This document shows, one piece after another, positions 6,188-15,518 of a stretch of DNA of 48,857 bases. The translations under genes were made by a program, and so were the position numbers. The notes beneath the pieces were generated by a model. That model was not told the DNA's origin. It did not search any database and worked only from the letters and a program-made list of their open reading frames with translations. This stretch comes from Pleurocapsa sp. MO_226.B13 (lineage in GTDB: Bacteria; Cyanobacteriota; Cyanobacteriia; Cyanobacteriales; Xenococcaceae), in contig JASJEI010000024.1 in the NCBI GenBank assembly GCA_030064795.1, positions 1 to 48,857 of the forward strand, written 5' to 3'. Numbering within the stretch: the first letter of the stretch is position 1; each line of letters begins with the position of its first letter.

Positions 6188-8662
6188 TCAGACATACAAC
6201 TGTGTAATTGCTTCAAATTCCAAGTCTTCGACTAGCTCGGTGAGTGAAGTTTTTAATTCTTCTTGTTCTGGGGGGATTTGCTGAATTAGTTCGATTAAAC
6301 GGCTGTAACTACACTCATAAGCTCGCTGTAGAACTTGCTCGATCCATTCGGGCGGCATAACTTGGAGACTTTCCGCCGTAAGATTAAATTTAGACGCTTC
6401 AATTTTTGGTGGTTGCTGGTTGTCATAGAGATATTGCACTCCCAGATACTGTGCCATCTTGTCGAATAAAATTTCGGTACGAAATGGCTTACTGACAAAA
6501 TCATCACAGCCATAAGCTAAGATTTTTTGGCGATCTTCTTCAAAGGCACTTGCCGTCAGAGCAATGATTATGGTATTTTGAGTCGCAGCAGAGGCTTTAA
6601 TCTGCTGACTGGCTTCGTAGCCGTTCATCACGGGCATTTGCATATCCATCCAGATTAAATCGGGCTTCCAGCTCGACCAGAGGCTAATCGCTTCTCGACC
6701 ATTGGCAGCTTCTTTGACTGTAAATCCTACCGAACTAAGAATTTTGACCATTAACTGTCGGTTGATTGATTTATCTTCGACGACTAAGATCCGAAATTCT
6801 GGCTGATGGGGAGCAAGTGCGATTGGTATTTCGGCAGAGGTTAGAGTTGTTGCTGGTAATACTGGGGCGGTGGCGATCGCAGGTATGTAAAAGGTAAAAG
6901 TCGTTCCCCGGCCGATTTCACTCTCAACGTTGATTTTTCCTCCCATCAACTCGACAAATACCTTACTAATAGATAGTCCCAGTCCCGTTCCTTCCGCTAC
7001 CGTTCCTGCTTGAGCCTGCCCAAAAGCAGTAAAGATCTGGTTGATTTCTTCTGAAGCAATACCATAACCAGTATCTTCAACCGCAAAATAGAGTAGCTGT
7101 TGTTCTGTCCAGACTTTTAGCTGTACCTGTCCTTGGGCGGTAAATTTAATCGCATTGCCGATGATGTTAATCAGGACTTGACGTAGTTTTTGGCGATCGC
7201 TTTGGATATATTGGGGAACATCCCTATGGCGATCGCAAGCTAGCTGGAGTTGTTTGGTTTCTGCCTTGAGTCTAAAGAGGTTTTCGATTTCGACCAACAG
7301 TTGAAATAAATCGAAGTTAATCAAATTGAGAACAGTTCGTCCCGCTTCGATTTTGGACATTTCTAGCACATCGTTAATCAGACTTAGTAAATGATTGCTA
7401 CTACTGTCGATTATATTGATGTATTCTTGATGTTTTGCCGAGAGAGTCTGGGAACTTTGCATCAGTTGAGCATAACCGAGAACGGCATTAAGAGGAGTCC
7501 GCAGTTCATGACTCATGTTAGCCAAAAATTCGCTTTTAGCTAGATTTGCCCGTTCTGCATCGTTTTTGGCTATTTTTAATTCTTCGGCTTGTTTTTGAGT
7601 CCGAGATAGTAATTCTGCTTGCTGGACGGCTACTCCCAACTGATTGCCAATTTGGAGCATAATTTCGATCGCTTCTGATTCCCACTGACGCGGACGAGAT
7701 AGTTGATAGGCAAATAATAATCCCCAAAGACCATCACGAATAAAAATGGGGACAACTAGGTAAGCTTTGGCTTCGATTTGCTCTAATAATTCGAGATAGC
7801 AAGGTTCAAAGTCAGCTTGTTCGACATCAGCAACTGCCCGATAGCTATTTTTCTCACTAAAAATTTCTCCCTGTTGTTCCTGCAAGTAGGTATCTTGAAT
7901 AGTTTTAATCGTGCAGTTGTCTGCATCGATCGCTACTTGAGTTAAAGTTTGGTTATCTGTCTGAGAAATTAGGGGGGAATATCCTTCGGTAACTGATTCT
8001 CCTACTAATTTTCCACTCCAATCAGGATTGAATTGATAAATCAACAGGCGATCGCAATTGATTGTGTGTAGCAGTGCTTCAGTTGTGTTGGCAAAAATCT
8101 CTTTTAAATCTAAACTTTGTCGCATTCGCTGGACGATGCTGCCGAGCGCTTGTTTTTGTTCTGCCCAATTTTGTAACTGTGCGGTGCGTTGCTGGACTCT
8201 GGTTTCTAATTCTTCGTTAATGCGACGTAAATCGGCTTCGGCTTTTTGGCGATCGCTAATTTCTTTTTGCAATTCTTGATTGAGAATTTCTAGCTGTTCG
8301 GGGGTTTTGAGCGAGAGAAAGCGTGGTAATAGGGTTGCCATTTCCGCAGCGGTATAACAAGAAACTAAAGCCGCCAAAGCCTTTTCTATTCCCGATAACC
8401 AATAATTAGGATGCCATAATGTCCAGATTTCTAGTAAATGCCCAGTACCACAGAGAATAATAAACGCCCCAAACACAATAAAAAATCCCTGAAAAGGAAC
8501 ATCGTTGCGTTTAAAAACAAAGTAGAGCAACATAATCGGAATTGAAAAATAGGCGATCGCAATTAGCAAGTCACTAACTAGATGCAGTCCGACTAGGGGA
8601 GTTTGCCAAAGATAGCAATGACCGTGGGGAACATAAGCTTGGGACGAAAAGATGTTGCTCAT
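6188..8662 (-). CDS. Hybrid histidine kinase with ethylene-receptor-type sensor and bilin-type GAF domain
   Basis: 824 residues. Domain order: ETR1-like membrane sensor (about 20-130), coiled coil, GAF (about 175-345), HisKA (H-box SHELRTPLNA near 382), HATPase (NIIGNAIKFT, EDTGYGIA, EGTGLGLSIS) and a receiver (VVEDKSINRQ, phospho-Asp in IWMDMQMPVMNG). The membrane part keeps the plant-receptor residues: SDLLIAIAYFSIP in helix 1, and the copper-binding Cys and His in FIILCGTGHLLEIWT. The GAF has the cyanobacteriochrome signature around Cys288-Tyr289 (EPCYLELLEQ...AYLVVPI), where the usual His is Tyr. The family includes Synechocystis SynEtr1/UirS, an ethylene and UV-A sensor; this protein lacks an obvious PAS domain and adds a receiver. 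Ethylene and light sensing are inferred. No response regulator is encoded beside it. Confidence 0.9.
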   Translation of the reverse strand: MSNIFSSQAYVPHGHCYLWQTPLVGLHLVSDLLIAIAYFSIPIMLLYFVFKRNDVPFQGFFIVFGAFIILCGTGHLLEIWTLWHPNYWLSGIEKALAALVSCYTAAEMATLLPRFLSLKTPEQLEILNQELQKEISDRQKAEADLRRINEELETRVQQRTAQLQNWAEQKQALGSIVQRMRQSLDLKEIFANTTEALLHTINCDRLLIYQFNPDWSGKLVGESVTEGYSPLISQTDNQTLTQVAIDADNCTIKTIQDTYLQEQQGEIFSEKNSYRAVADVEQADFEPCYLELLEQIEAKAYLVVPIFIRDGLWGLLFAYQLSRPRQWESEAIEIMLQIGNQLGVAVQQAELLSRTQKQAEELKIAKNDAERANLAKSEFLANMSHELRTPLNAVLGYAQLMQSSQTLSAKHQEYINIIDSSSNHLLSLINDVLEMSKIEAGRTVLNLINFDLFQLLVEIENLFRLKAETKQLQLACDRHRDVPQYIQSDRQKLRQVLINIIGNAIKFTAQGQVQLKVWTEQQLLYFAVEDTGYGIASEEINQIFTAFGQAQAGTVAEGTGLGLSISKVFVELMGGKINVESEIGRGTTFTFYIPAIATAPVLPATTLTSAEIPIALAPHQPEFRILVVEDKSINRQLMVKILSSVGFTVKEAANGREAISLWSSWKPDLIWMDMQMPVMNGYEASQQIKASAATQNTIIIALTASAFEEDRQKILAYGCDDFVSKPFRTEILFDKMAQYLGVQYLYDNQQPPKIEASKFNLTAESLQVMPPEWIEQVLQRAYECSYSRLIELIQQIPPEQEELKTSLTELVEDLEFEAITQLYV

Positions 8663-8758
8663 TCTTATTTACTGTTAGTTCTAGATTATCGGCGATAAAC
8701 CAGCAACTAGCGACTAGCAACTCTTAGTGTTCCCTGTTTGGCTAGGAAATATTGCTTA

Positions 8759-9709
8759 TCAATCGTCGCTCGATTTAGCCAGATAAATGCCAAACAAAAT
8801 TAAAATCACGGCGATGCCACCAGTGAGATTGATATTTTCCGTAAAAATTATAGCAGCTAAAACAGCGGTAATTATTGGTTTGAGGAGAGTGAAGATGCCC
8901 ACGAAACTAGAAGAAAACTGTTTGAGACTAAAAACCAATAAACTCTGTCCAAAAATTTGACAGACCACTGCCAAGGCGATCGCTACCAGCCAACCTCGAA
9001 GGGAAATAGGAAATAATTGCGCATCTGTTAACCAAATTAAAGGTAAAACCAGTAATGCCCCCAAACCGCATCGCCAAAACATGACTTGGGCAGTGGTATA
9101 GTCGCGATCGCGTAAATAACCTACTATTAGGATATTTATCCCCTGTATTAGGGCAGAAAGCAAAGCAATACTGTCGCCAACTAAATATTCTGTACCTAGT
9201 TGTAGATCGTCCCAACCGATCGCCATCCCCCCAATTATCGCTATAATCATGCCAACTACAAACTGACGATCGAACTGCTGCTTGAGGACCGACCACGCAC
9301 CAAAGCTGATAAATAGAGGAGTGAGGCTACGCAGTACTGTTGAACTAGTTACGCTAGTGTGGGTAAAAGAAATTGCCCAAAGTATCGATGAAGCGGTAGC
9401 ACAAGTACTAGCTAGAATTAACAAGCCATGTTGTTGATAGTTGAAGCTAAATTCTTTTGTCTTGACTGGTATTGGTTCTTTTGGCGTTTTGATTAGTTGC
9501 CAACCACTAAAAATTATAGTTGCAATCCATAAGCGATTAAAAATAATGACGCTAGGACTAATTTCGCTCTCACCAAGTTTTGTCAAGATGGGAGAGAAAG
9601 CGAGAGCAATTAATGCGGTCGATAAAATTCCCAGACTAAAAATATCTGAAATTGTTTTTGATTGCTCGATTACGTTGTTTGTAGATGCTAATAGACTATT
9701 TTTATTCAA
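8759..9709 (-). CDS. EamA-family transporter (drug/metabolite transporter superfamily)
   Basis: A 316-residue inner-membrane protein with about ten transmembrane helices formed by two EamA repeats (roughly residues 25-155 and 170-312). Family marks include SILWAISFTHTSVTSSTVLRSL in the first repeat and QSLLVFSLKQFSSSFVGIFTLLKPI in the second. Proteins of this superfamily export amino acids, metabolites or drugs; the substrate cannot be read from sequence. It stands alone between a sensor kinase on the same strand and a MATE gene on the other strand. The start at 9709 gives a short polar N-terminal tail, as usual. Confidence 0.88.
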   Translation of the reverse strand: MNKNSLLASTNNVIEQSKTISDIFSLGILSTALIALAFSPILTKLGESEISPSVIIFNRLWIATIIFSGWQLIKTPKEPIPVKTKEFSFNYQQHGLLILASTCATASSILWAISFTHTSVTSSTVLRSLTPLFISFGAWSVLKQQFDRQFVVGMIIAIIGGMAIGWDDLQLGTEYLVGDSIALLSALIQGINILIVGYLRDRDYTTAQVMFWRCGLGALLVLPLIWLTDAQLFPISLRGWLVAIALAVVCQIFGQSLLVFSLKQFSSSFVGIFTLLKPIITAVLAAIIFTENINLTGGIAVILILFGIYLAKSSDD

Positions 9710-10009
9710 TCTCAGTCAGTAGTCAAAAAAACATTCAGCAAAAATTAAATTATTATTAAGCATAGCATCTCATGGTGAGCAATATTTGCCTCCAATCGAA
9801 CTGCTGGCAACAAATCTACTCCCTCCAGCGTAAAATAATAACTATTGACGATCGCATTTGGAGTTTAAAAGTTACAAATTGAAACCACTCGACAAAGCTA
9901 ACCATCAATCACCAACAACTGTCAGAGCAGTTCGCGCTATGACTAGCATCTTCGGAAGAGAACTGCCCCTACTAACTACCAATTACCAACCACCAACGAT
10001 TAACAATTT
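9710..10009. other. 300-base divergent spacer
   Basis: Spacer between the divergently transcribed EamA and MATE genes; it must hold both promoters. Apart from low-complexity ACCAAC-rich sequence just before the MATE start I see no defined element. Confidence 0.4.
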
Positions 10010-11371
10010 ATGTCTGCTTTGAGTCAAAAACAATATCGTAGTTTTTTACCGCGCTTTTATCGGTTGGCTAGCGTCGGTGTCTTGTCTAATATGATGGTAC
10101 CCTTAGCTGGGTTATGTGACACGGCATTTTTGGGACATCTAAACGAACTGCGACATTTGGCCGGGGTAATTTTGGCAAGCATTTTATTTGATTATCTATA
10201 TCGCATTCTCAAATTCTTGCGTAACAGCACCAACGCCATGACAGCGCAAGCAGTGGGAAAAGATGATTCAGAAGGGATTTTGTTAGCAGGTTTGCAGAGT
10301 GGCTCGATCGCCTTAGCGATCGCTTTATCAATCCTAGCTTTGCAGTATCCAATTCAAAAGTTTGGTTTTGCTCTTTTAGCTGGCGCGCAGGAAATTGAAT
10401 TATCGGGAATTGAATATTTTAATGCCAGAATTTACGGCGCACCCGCAGTACTGCTCAATTTTGTTTTGATTGGCTGGTTTTTGGGTAGAGAAAAAAACGG
10501 GGTGGTATTGTTAATTTCAGCGATCGCCAATGGCTCTAATGTCTTGCTAGATTACTTGATGATTTCCCGTTGGGGTTGGGCAAGTATGGGGGCTGGTTTG
10601 GCTACTGCCCTCAGTCAATATCTAGCTTTGTTTGTCGGTTTAATTGCTGTAGCAATAACTATTGATTTGCAAAATCTAAATAAGGTTTTACCCCAAGTAT
10701 TTAATCGTCAAGCACTCCAGGGTACTGTTAAGCTCAAGGCTAATATTTTGATTCGCTTTATCGCCCTGATTTCTGCTTATTCGATCTTTACTAACCTCAG
10801 TGCGGGAATAAGCACCGAATTACTGGCTGAAAATGGTTTATTACTCCAAATTGCTCTGCTAAGCCAGTTTACAATTCAAGGTATTGGCATGACTAACCAA
10901 ACCCTAATTGGTAATTTTAAAGGTAAGGGAGAGACTGAGAAATTAATGCCCTTAATGGTGACGGCAGTTGTCAGCAGTTTACCCATTGCCTTGATGTTTG
11001 CCTTGTCTAGTTGGTTTTTTCCCGAAACTCTATTTGGGTTGTTGACCAACCACAGCGAAATCAATCGGCAGATTACCCAATATACCATTTGGTTATTACC
11101 ACTGTTGAGCTTTACGGCGATCGCCTTTATGTTAGAAGCTTATTTTATTGGTCTCAAGGCAGGAGAGGTATTACGCAATGCCTCTTTAATTGCTTTCTTG
11201 TTTGTTTTTCTGCCTACTGTGAGTACAGCTTGGTATTTTAGCAACGTCGATTTATTATGGTTATCTTTGACTGTATATATGTTGTCATTGAGTATATATC
11301 TGGGATGGCAAATGTTAAAGACACAGCAGAGTTTGAGTCAAGAAATGCAGATCGAACTAGAGACTACTTAG
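10010..11371 (+). CDS. MATE-family efflux transporter
   Basis: A 453-residue multidrug and toxin extrusion protein with about twelve membrane helices in two halves. The N-terminal half has the typical LSNMMVPLAGLCDTAFLGHL segment, and the GAGLATALSQYLAL stretch closes the first half. MATE proteins exchange cations for organic substrates; this resembles the DinF-like branch. Substrate unknown. The ATG at 10010 is the natural start. It is not in an operon; low-complexity GGAGTTC repeats follow the stop. Confidence 0.92.
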   Translation: MSALSQKQYRSFLPRFYRLASVGVLSNMMVPLAGLCDTAFLGHLNELRHLAGVILASILFDYLYRILKFLRNSTNAMTAQAVGKDDSEGILLAGLQSGSIALAIALSILALQYPIQKFGFALLAGAQEIELSGIEYFNARIYGAPAVLLNFVLIGWFLGREKNGVVLLISAIANGSNVLLDYLMISRWGWASMGAGLATALSQYLALFVGLIAVAITIDLQNLNKVLPQVFNRQALQGTVKLKANILIRFIALISAYSIFTNLSAGISTELLAENGLLLQIALLSQFTIQGIGMTNQTLIGNFKGKGETEKLMPLMVTAVVSSLPIALMFALSSWFFPETLFGLLTNHSEINRQITQYTIWLLPLLSFTAIAFMLEAYFIGLKAGEVLRNASLIAFLFVFLPTVSTAWYFSNVDLLWLSLTVYMLSLSIYLGWQMLKTQQSLSQEMQIELETT

Positions 11372-11386
11372 TTTACAGCGGGATTG

Positions 11387-11420
11387 GGAGTTCGGAGTTC
11401 GGAGTTCGGAGTTCGGAGTT
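11387..11420. repeat. Heptanucleotide tandem repeat GGAGTTC
   Basis: Four complete and one partial copy of GGAGTTC directly after the MATE gene. Heptamer repeats of this kind (STRR) are common in cyanobacterial spacers and change copy number easily. Confidence 0.9.
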
Positions 11421-11520
11421 ATTCCCCAAGTCCTCCAGTCCCCTATCTTCCTCCTTCCTCGTTCCTCTGATTCGAGCGATCGCCTTACACTAGAAGTTAG
11501 TCTTTGATTGCTAAGATAAG

Positions 11521-12243
11521 TCAATTCAACTGCAAATTAGAACTTAAGGTAGTTATAGTAGCGCAAGAATTGGGCGGAGTCGTGTTTACTTTTACTTGAG
11601 AATAACCAAAACTAGTCAATAGTTGAGTAATACTTTCTTTGGCTCTAGTGTTAGCAGTTTCTAAGATCCCATCACTACAAGCAGTATCGACAATTTCTGT
11701 CAGAGTAGTTCTTTGAGCTAAAGTTTGGAGCTGGGGGGCGACATCGGGGCCTAAATTAAGAAAACCGCGATCGTAGTCATAGACGCGAGAATTATTAAGA
11801 TCGATTTTGCTATCTAATATCTTTGCTGGTGGTAAATTAATTTCAATACTCTGATGCTGACGATCGACTTGAATATCTCGATCGCTTAGCTGGTTTAGAT
11901 CGACCCCCGCCCTAATTTCTCCCCTAGCAATGTAGAGTAGACGAGTAGTAGCGAGGGGAAAATCACCTAATTTACGCTCGGCGGAAGTCGGGACAATTTT
12001 TTCCATAGTTTGTACCGTAGTGGTCAATTCTTGTAAGTTCTGAATGCGATCGACAATTAACGCAGAATTAGCTGTATTTAATTCAATTGGTTGGGGTTTA
12101 AACAAATTACCAATTAAATTCAAAACGCGATCGCTGGTTTGCCAAATACTTAAGATAATCAGCACGACAATAAGATTGATCCCCCCAACTCCATAGAGAA
12201 ATAATTTTTGCCAAAACGGTAGAGTAGTTTTAGAAGTTTTCAT
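11521..12243 (-). CDS. DUF4230 family protein
   Basis: A membrane-anchored protein of about 240 residues: short cytoplasmic tail, one membrane helix (LFLYGVGGINLIVVLIILSIW), then a periplasmic DUF4230 domain (residues 50-235) with IQNLQELTTTVQTMEKIV and SRVYDYDRGFLNLG, plus a C-terminal helical part with two Cys residues (TACSDG and PNSCATI) that could form a disulphide. The function of the family is unknown. An in-frame start further upstream at 12288 is possible, but MKTSKTTLPFWQ at 12243 gives a more natural tail. It stands alone. Confidence 0.82.
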   Translation of the reverse strand: MKTSKTTLPFWQKLFLYGVGGINLIVVLIILSIWQTSDRVLNLIGNLFKPQPIELNTANSALIVDRIQNLQELTTTVQTMEKIVPTSAERKLGDFPLATTRLLYIARGEIRAGVDLNQLSDRDIQVDRQHQSIEINLPPAKILDSKIDLNNSRVYDYDRGFLNLGPDVAPQLQTLAQRTTLTEIVDTACSDGILETANTRAKESITQLLTSFGYSQVKVNTTPPNSCATITTLSSNLQLN

Positions 12244-12491
12244 AGTAATAATCAAAAATATATTTAGTAATATATGCCAAAGTTTCACTGTCTAAGCACA
12301 GCAGTGATTTAAATGCCGTTAACTTTTGAGTAAATATAGCTATTTAAACTATAGCTAAATAATAAAAAGGCGCGAAACCAGTTCGCACCTAAATATTCTG
12401 AAACTAAAAGAGTTTATCGCTTCTTTTATAACTAAATCGGCTCGATTGAATACACTTGGGCGATTTAGCTAAAATTCTCTATTTTTGACTC

Positions 12492-12633
12492 AAGTAGAGA
12501 CGTAGCCCGCCCATGACTCGCTCTCTGCTGAGTCTAACGACTTGTGCCGCGAAGCCCTAAAGGACTAACTTCGTGTCGCAAATCCTTTAGGGCTTGCGCA
12601 AACGCAACCGCATCGCATGCTACGTCTCTACTT
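12492..12633. repeat. Foldback (MITE-like) element
   Basis: Perfect 14-bp inverted ends (AAGTAGAGACGTAG at 12492-12505 and its complement at 12620-12633) enclose 114 bases. Inside is a second inverted repeat with 13-bp perfect arms (AAGCCCTAAAGGA at 12552-12564 and 12583-12595). No coding capacity. Related words recur in the window: GTAGAGACGCGATA at 31677, AGCCCTAAAGGA near 36625. Such elements are dispersed in cyanobacterial genomes. The rest of the 12289-12641 spacer shows nothing else. Confidence 0.8.
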
Positions 12634-12641
12634 AAAAATAT

Positions 12642-15422
12642 CTAGAGCCAGTTACCAATCAACACAAATGGGGCCCAATAGTAGGGATGACGATATTGAG
12701 AGTCTTCTTCCGCCAAGAGAGCTAATTGAGCTTGACGCAAGGCTCTAGCTTTACTAATTTGAACATCAGCAGCCAAATTTTGATAGAACTTACCCATCAG
12801 ATTGGCGGTGGCTTCATCATTAGCCCCCCAGAGCGTGGCGATCGTACTCCGCGCCCCTGCTCGTACTGCTACCCCTGCCAAACCGAGAATCGCCTGATTG
12901 TCACCTTCAGCAGTATTACAAGCACTAAGAACCAGCAATTCAATCGGTTGAGAACGTCTCAAATTACCTGCTCGCAACAAATTATCGAACTGATTAACGT
13001 TAATTAGAGGATTACCTTGTTCTGCACCACTGAGAATAAAGGTTTGGTCGGAAGTAGAGCCAAATTGACCGTGAGTTGCCAAGTGAACTACGGGAAAATC
13101 TGATTCCTGTAATTTTTGTTGCAAGCTGGATTGGGTAAACTCTTGATTGAGCAAGATTTCTGACTCATCAAAGATACTCTTAATAGTTTGAAGCTCGTCT
13201 TCTACTTTAGGAATGGGTGGAAAACGATAGCGAGGAAAATCTCTGGTAACTCCTGCTGCTAGTACTTTAATCGGCTGTCTTGTTAAGGGTCTGGGGGCGG
13301 TTAGCTGCAAACCCGAACTAAGGGCAATATCATAATCTTTTTGAATTAGATATTCTTGATTTTTTTGGTCGTAGAGCAAGGACATAGGGATATTGCGCAG
13401 CGAACCATCGAGTACAAATACTAGAGTTTTGACACCGCTTTTTTCCAGTTCTGCTTCTACTGGCTCGATCAACCAGTTATAAATCTCAGAAGCCAATGGT
13501 AAGATATCTTGCTGGAGAGATTCCTCTTGAGATTTTTGGATTAGGGCAATTTCTGTTTCTGCTTGAGCATCACCACGGCTACTGCGAATAGCTTCGGCGA
13601 AACCAGGATTGGTTAGGGAACGACGACGCAATTGTTTAATCGTGTTGTCAACCTTTTCCTGGGTCAGATTTAAGGTTGTATAGTGGCGTATAGGCTCTCC
13701 AGGAAGATTCAGAATTACCTCTAGGCGGTCTTGCAAGAGTATGGGATAGATTACCGCTGCTTCCGAGTCTACATCATCAATAGCTACGGGTTCTTCGGCG
13801 ACTTGAGAACAAGGGTCGCGGAAAAAGTTATCTAGCTTAACAATTTGCAAAGATTCTAAAACATTGCGGGCTTGAACCAACTGGGGGGCAGTGGGTTCTT
13901 CTTCTAAAAGCAAGCTAATATATTCGCGGAAAATTGGTTCTACAGGGGTAGTTGCCAAATCGCTCCGCAGGGCTCTAATGGTGTTAAACGAGGCTTCATA
14001 GGCAGTCAAGGCTTTATTGCGTTGATTTTGGGCAGCTAAGATTCTACCTAACTGAGCATTCCAACGATAAGTAATTTCGGGATATTCGGCAGTGGGGGCT
14101 AGTTGTAAAGCACCTTCGGTGAGACGACGAGCTTCGGAATAGCGTCCTTGTTCTTGATAGAGGAGTCCCAAGTAACCCATTGCCTCTGCTTCTGCGGTGA
14201 TGTTGTTGATTTGGCGAGCCTGTTCGATCGCAGTGGCCAGTATTTCGCCTGTTTTTCGGTCGATTCGATCCTGACGGATCAGACTTTTACCAAAATTGAT
14301 TCTGCCATAGATACCAGCCCGATTAGCGGGAAAATTGGTTACTTCTGGTTCGATCGTGGCGATCGCTTCTTCGATTTGAGGTTGTAGCTGCTGTTCTAAC
14401 TCGCGCTCTAGACGTTCCGAACCCTCTATTACTTGCTGACGAAAGTCTGGGTCATTAATTTCTAAGAGGTCGATATTGTTAGACAGATCGGCGAGCGCAC
14501 TCTGCCAAAATTCTTGAATGTCTAGTAATAAGCTAAGACTATTTAGTTCTGCCTTGATGCCATCTAGTCGATCGGGAGAAATTTGATTGGCTCGTTCGTA
14601 GTAGTCTAGTGCTGCTTGATAGGGAGTTATAGCCGACTCTGCCGAGCCTCCAGAGTTAACAATTACGTCCAAAGCAATGGTTTGAGAGGGAAACCGATTT
14701 TGTTTTTCTAGAGCGATCGCTCTTTCGGCATTTCCCAGGCTGAGCAAGGTAGCGGTTTTTTGGCCTGGAGCGGTAATTTTATCCGTAGTTACCAATCCTA
14801 ATTCTAAGGCTCTACTGGCAACCTGGGGATAACCACTTTCGCGCAGGTAATCTCCAAAACGCAATAAACCAATTACTTTATCGGTAGTATCGGGATACTG
14901 TTCAATTCCAGAGACATCGGGAAGTAGACGTGCTTCTGCTTCAGCAGTCATCGGGACAATTCCCCCTAGCTGGGGTTCGATGGTTTGAGCTTGCTCGATG
15001 ATTCTGCTACAGTTGGTTTGCTCGTCGAGTTGAAATGCTTTTAAAAGGCTTTCGCAAGACTGAGGATAAAGTCCCAAGGCTTGTTGGGCGGTGGCGGTAT
15101 TTAAATAACTTTCTCGGCGACCATCAATATTTCCTGCTGCTTCATAGGCTTTGGTCGCCTTTTGCCAGCTGTCGATCGCTTGGTCTAGTTTTCCTGCTTC
15201 GTAATATTCCTTGCCCTTTTGAGCCAGTTTTAATGGCTGTACCTCTGGAGCCTCTTGGGATACCGCAGGAAAAGCGATCGCGATGCTGATACTCAGACTA
15301 AGCAGAACCAAAAATCTGAGGGGAGTTTGGCGACCTTTGGGGGCAAAATTTAAGCGACTAAATCTTTTTTTGAGCCATTTGCTCCCATTTTTTAATAATT
15401 TGGATGTTAATGTTGGACTCAT
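12642..15422 (-). CDS. Secreted or anchored CHAT-domain protein with TPR repeats
   Basis: 926 residues. An N-terminal signal or anchor (FLVLLSLSISIAIAFPAVSQ, about 37-55) is followed by TPR helices (AQKGKEYYEAGKLDQAIDSW; GYLGLLYQEQGRYSEARRL) and a C-terminal CHAT domain (about 620-926). CHAT is a caspase-like cysteine protease fold; the His (VVHLATHGQF, about 780) and Cys (LVLSACNTAEGDN, about 835) of the dyad are present, so it should be catalytically competent. The downstream gene on the same strand is a TpsB transporter, 96 bases away, a frequent cyanobacterial pairing. Export across the outer membrane by that partner, or a stress or cell-death role, is inference. Confidence 0.92.
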   Translation of the reverse strand: MSPTLTSKLLKNGSKWLKKRFSRLNFAPKGRQTPLRFLVLLSLSISIAIAFPAVSQEAPEVQPLKLAQKGKEYYEAGKLDQAIDSWQKATKAYEAAGNIDGRRESYLNTATAQQALGLYPQSCESLLKAFQLDEQTNCSRIIEQAQTIEPQLGGIVPMTAEAEARLLPDVSGIEQYPDTTDKVIGLLRFGDYLRESGYPQVASRALELGLVTTDKITAPGQKTATLLSLGNAERAIALEKQNRFPSQTIALDVIVNSGGSAESAITPYQAALDYYERANQISPDRLDGIKAELNSLSLLLDIQEFWQSALADLSNNIDLLEINDPDFRQQVIEGSERLERELEQQLQPQIEEAIATIEPEVTNFPANRAGIYGRINFGKSLIRQDRIDRKTGEILATAIEQARQINNITAEAEAMGYLGLLYQEQGRYSEARRLTEGALQLAPTAEYPEITYRWNAQLGRILAAQNQRNKALTAYEASFNTIRALRSDLATTPVEPIFREYISLLLEEEPTAPQLVQARNVLESLQIVKLDNFFRDPCSQVAEEPVAIDDVDSEAAVIYPILLQDRLEVILNLPGEPIRHYTTLNLTQEKVDNTIKQLRRRSLTNPGFAEAIRSSRGDAQAETEIALIQKSQEESLQQDILPLASEIYNWLIEPVEAELEKSGVKTLVFVLDGSLRNIPMSLLYDQKNQEYLIQKDYDIALSSGLQLTAPRPLTRQPIKVLAAGVTRDFPRYRFPPIPKVEDELQTIKSIFDESEILLNQEFTQSSLQQKLQESDFPVVHLATHGQFGSTSDQTFILSGAEQGNPLINVNQFDNLLRAGNLRRSQPIELLVLSACNTAEGDNQAILGLAGVAVRAGARSTIATLWGANDEATANLMGKFYQNLAADVQISKARALRQAQLALLAEEDSQYRHPYYWAPFVLIGNWL

Positions 15423-15518
15423 TGTTTTGTCTGCAACCTAATATATTAGTTTTAGTGACTTAACTATTCGTTAGCCATTGAATAGTAAACCTCACCGTTT
15501 CAATTAAGCTAACGGCTT

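Noticed and set aside
11257..11493. 78-codon frame over the MATE gene end
   Set aside because: Overlaps the MATE gene in another frame and runs into the GGAGTTC repeats.
12726..13007. Plus-strand frame inside the CHAT gene
   Set aside because: Antisense shadow of the CHAT domain.
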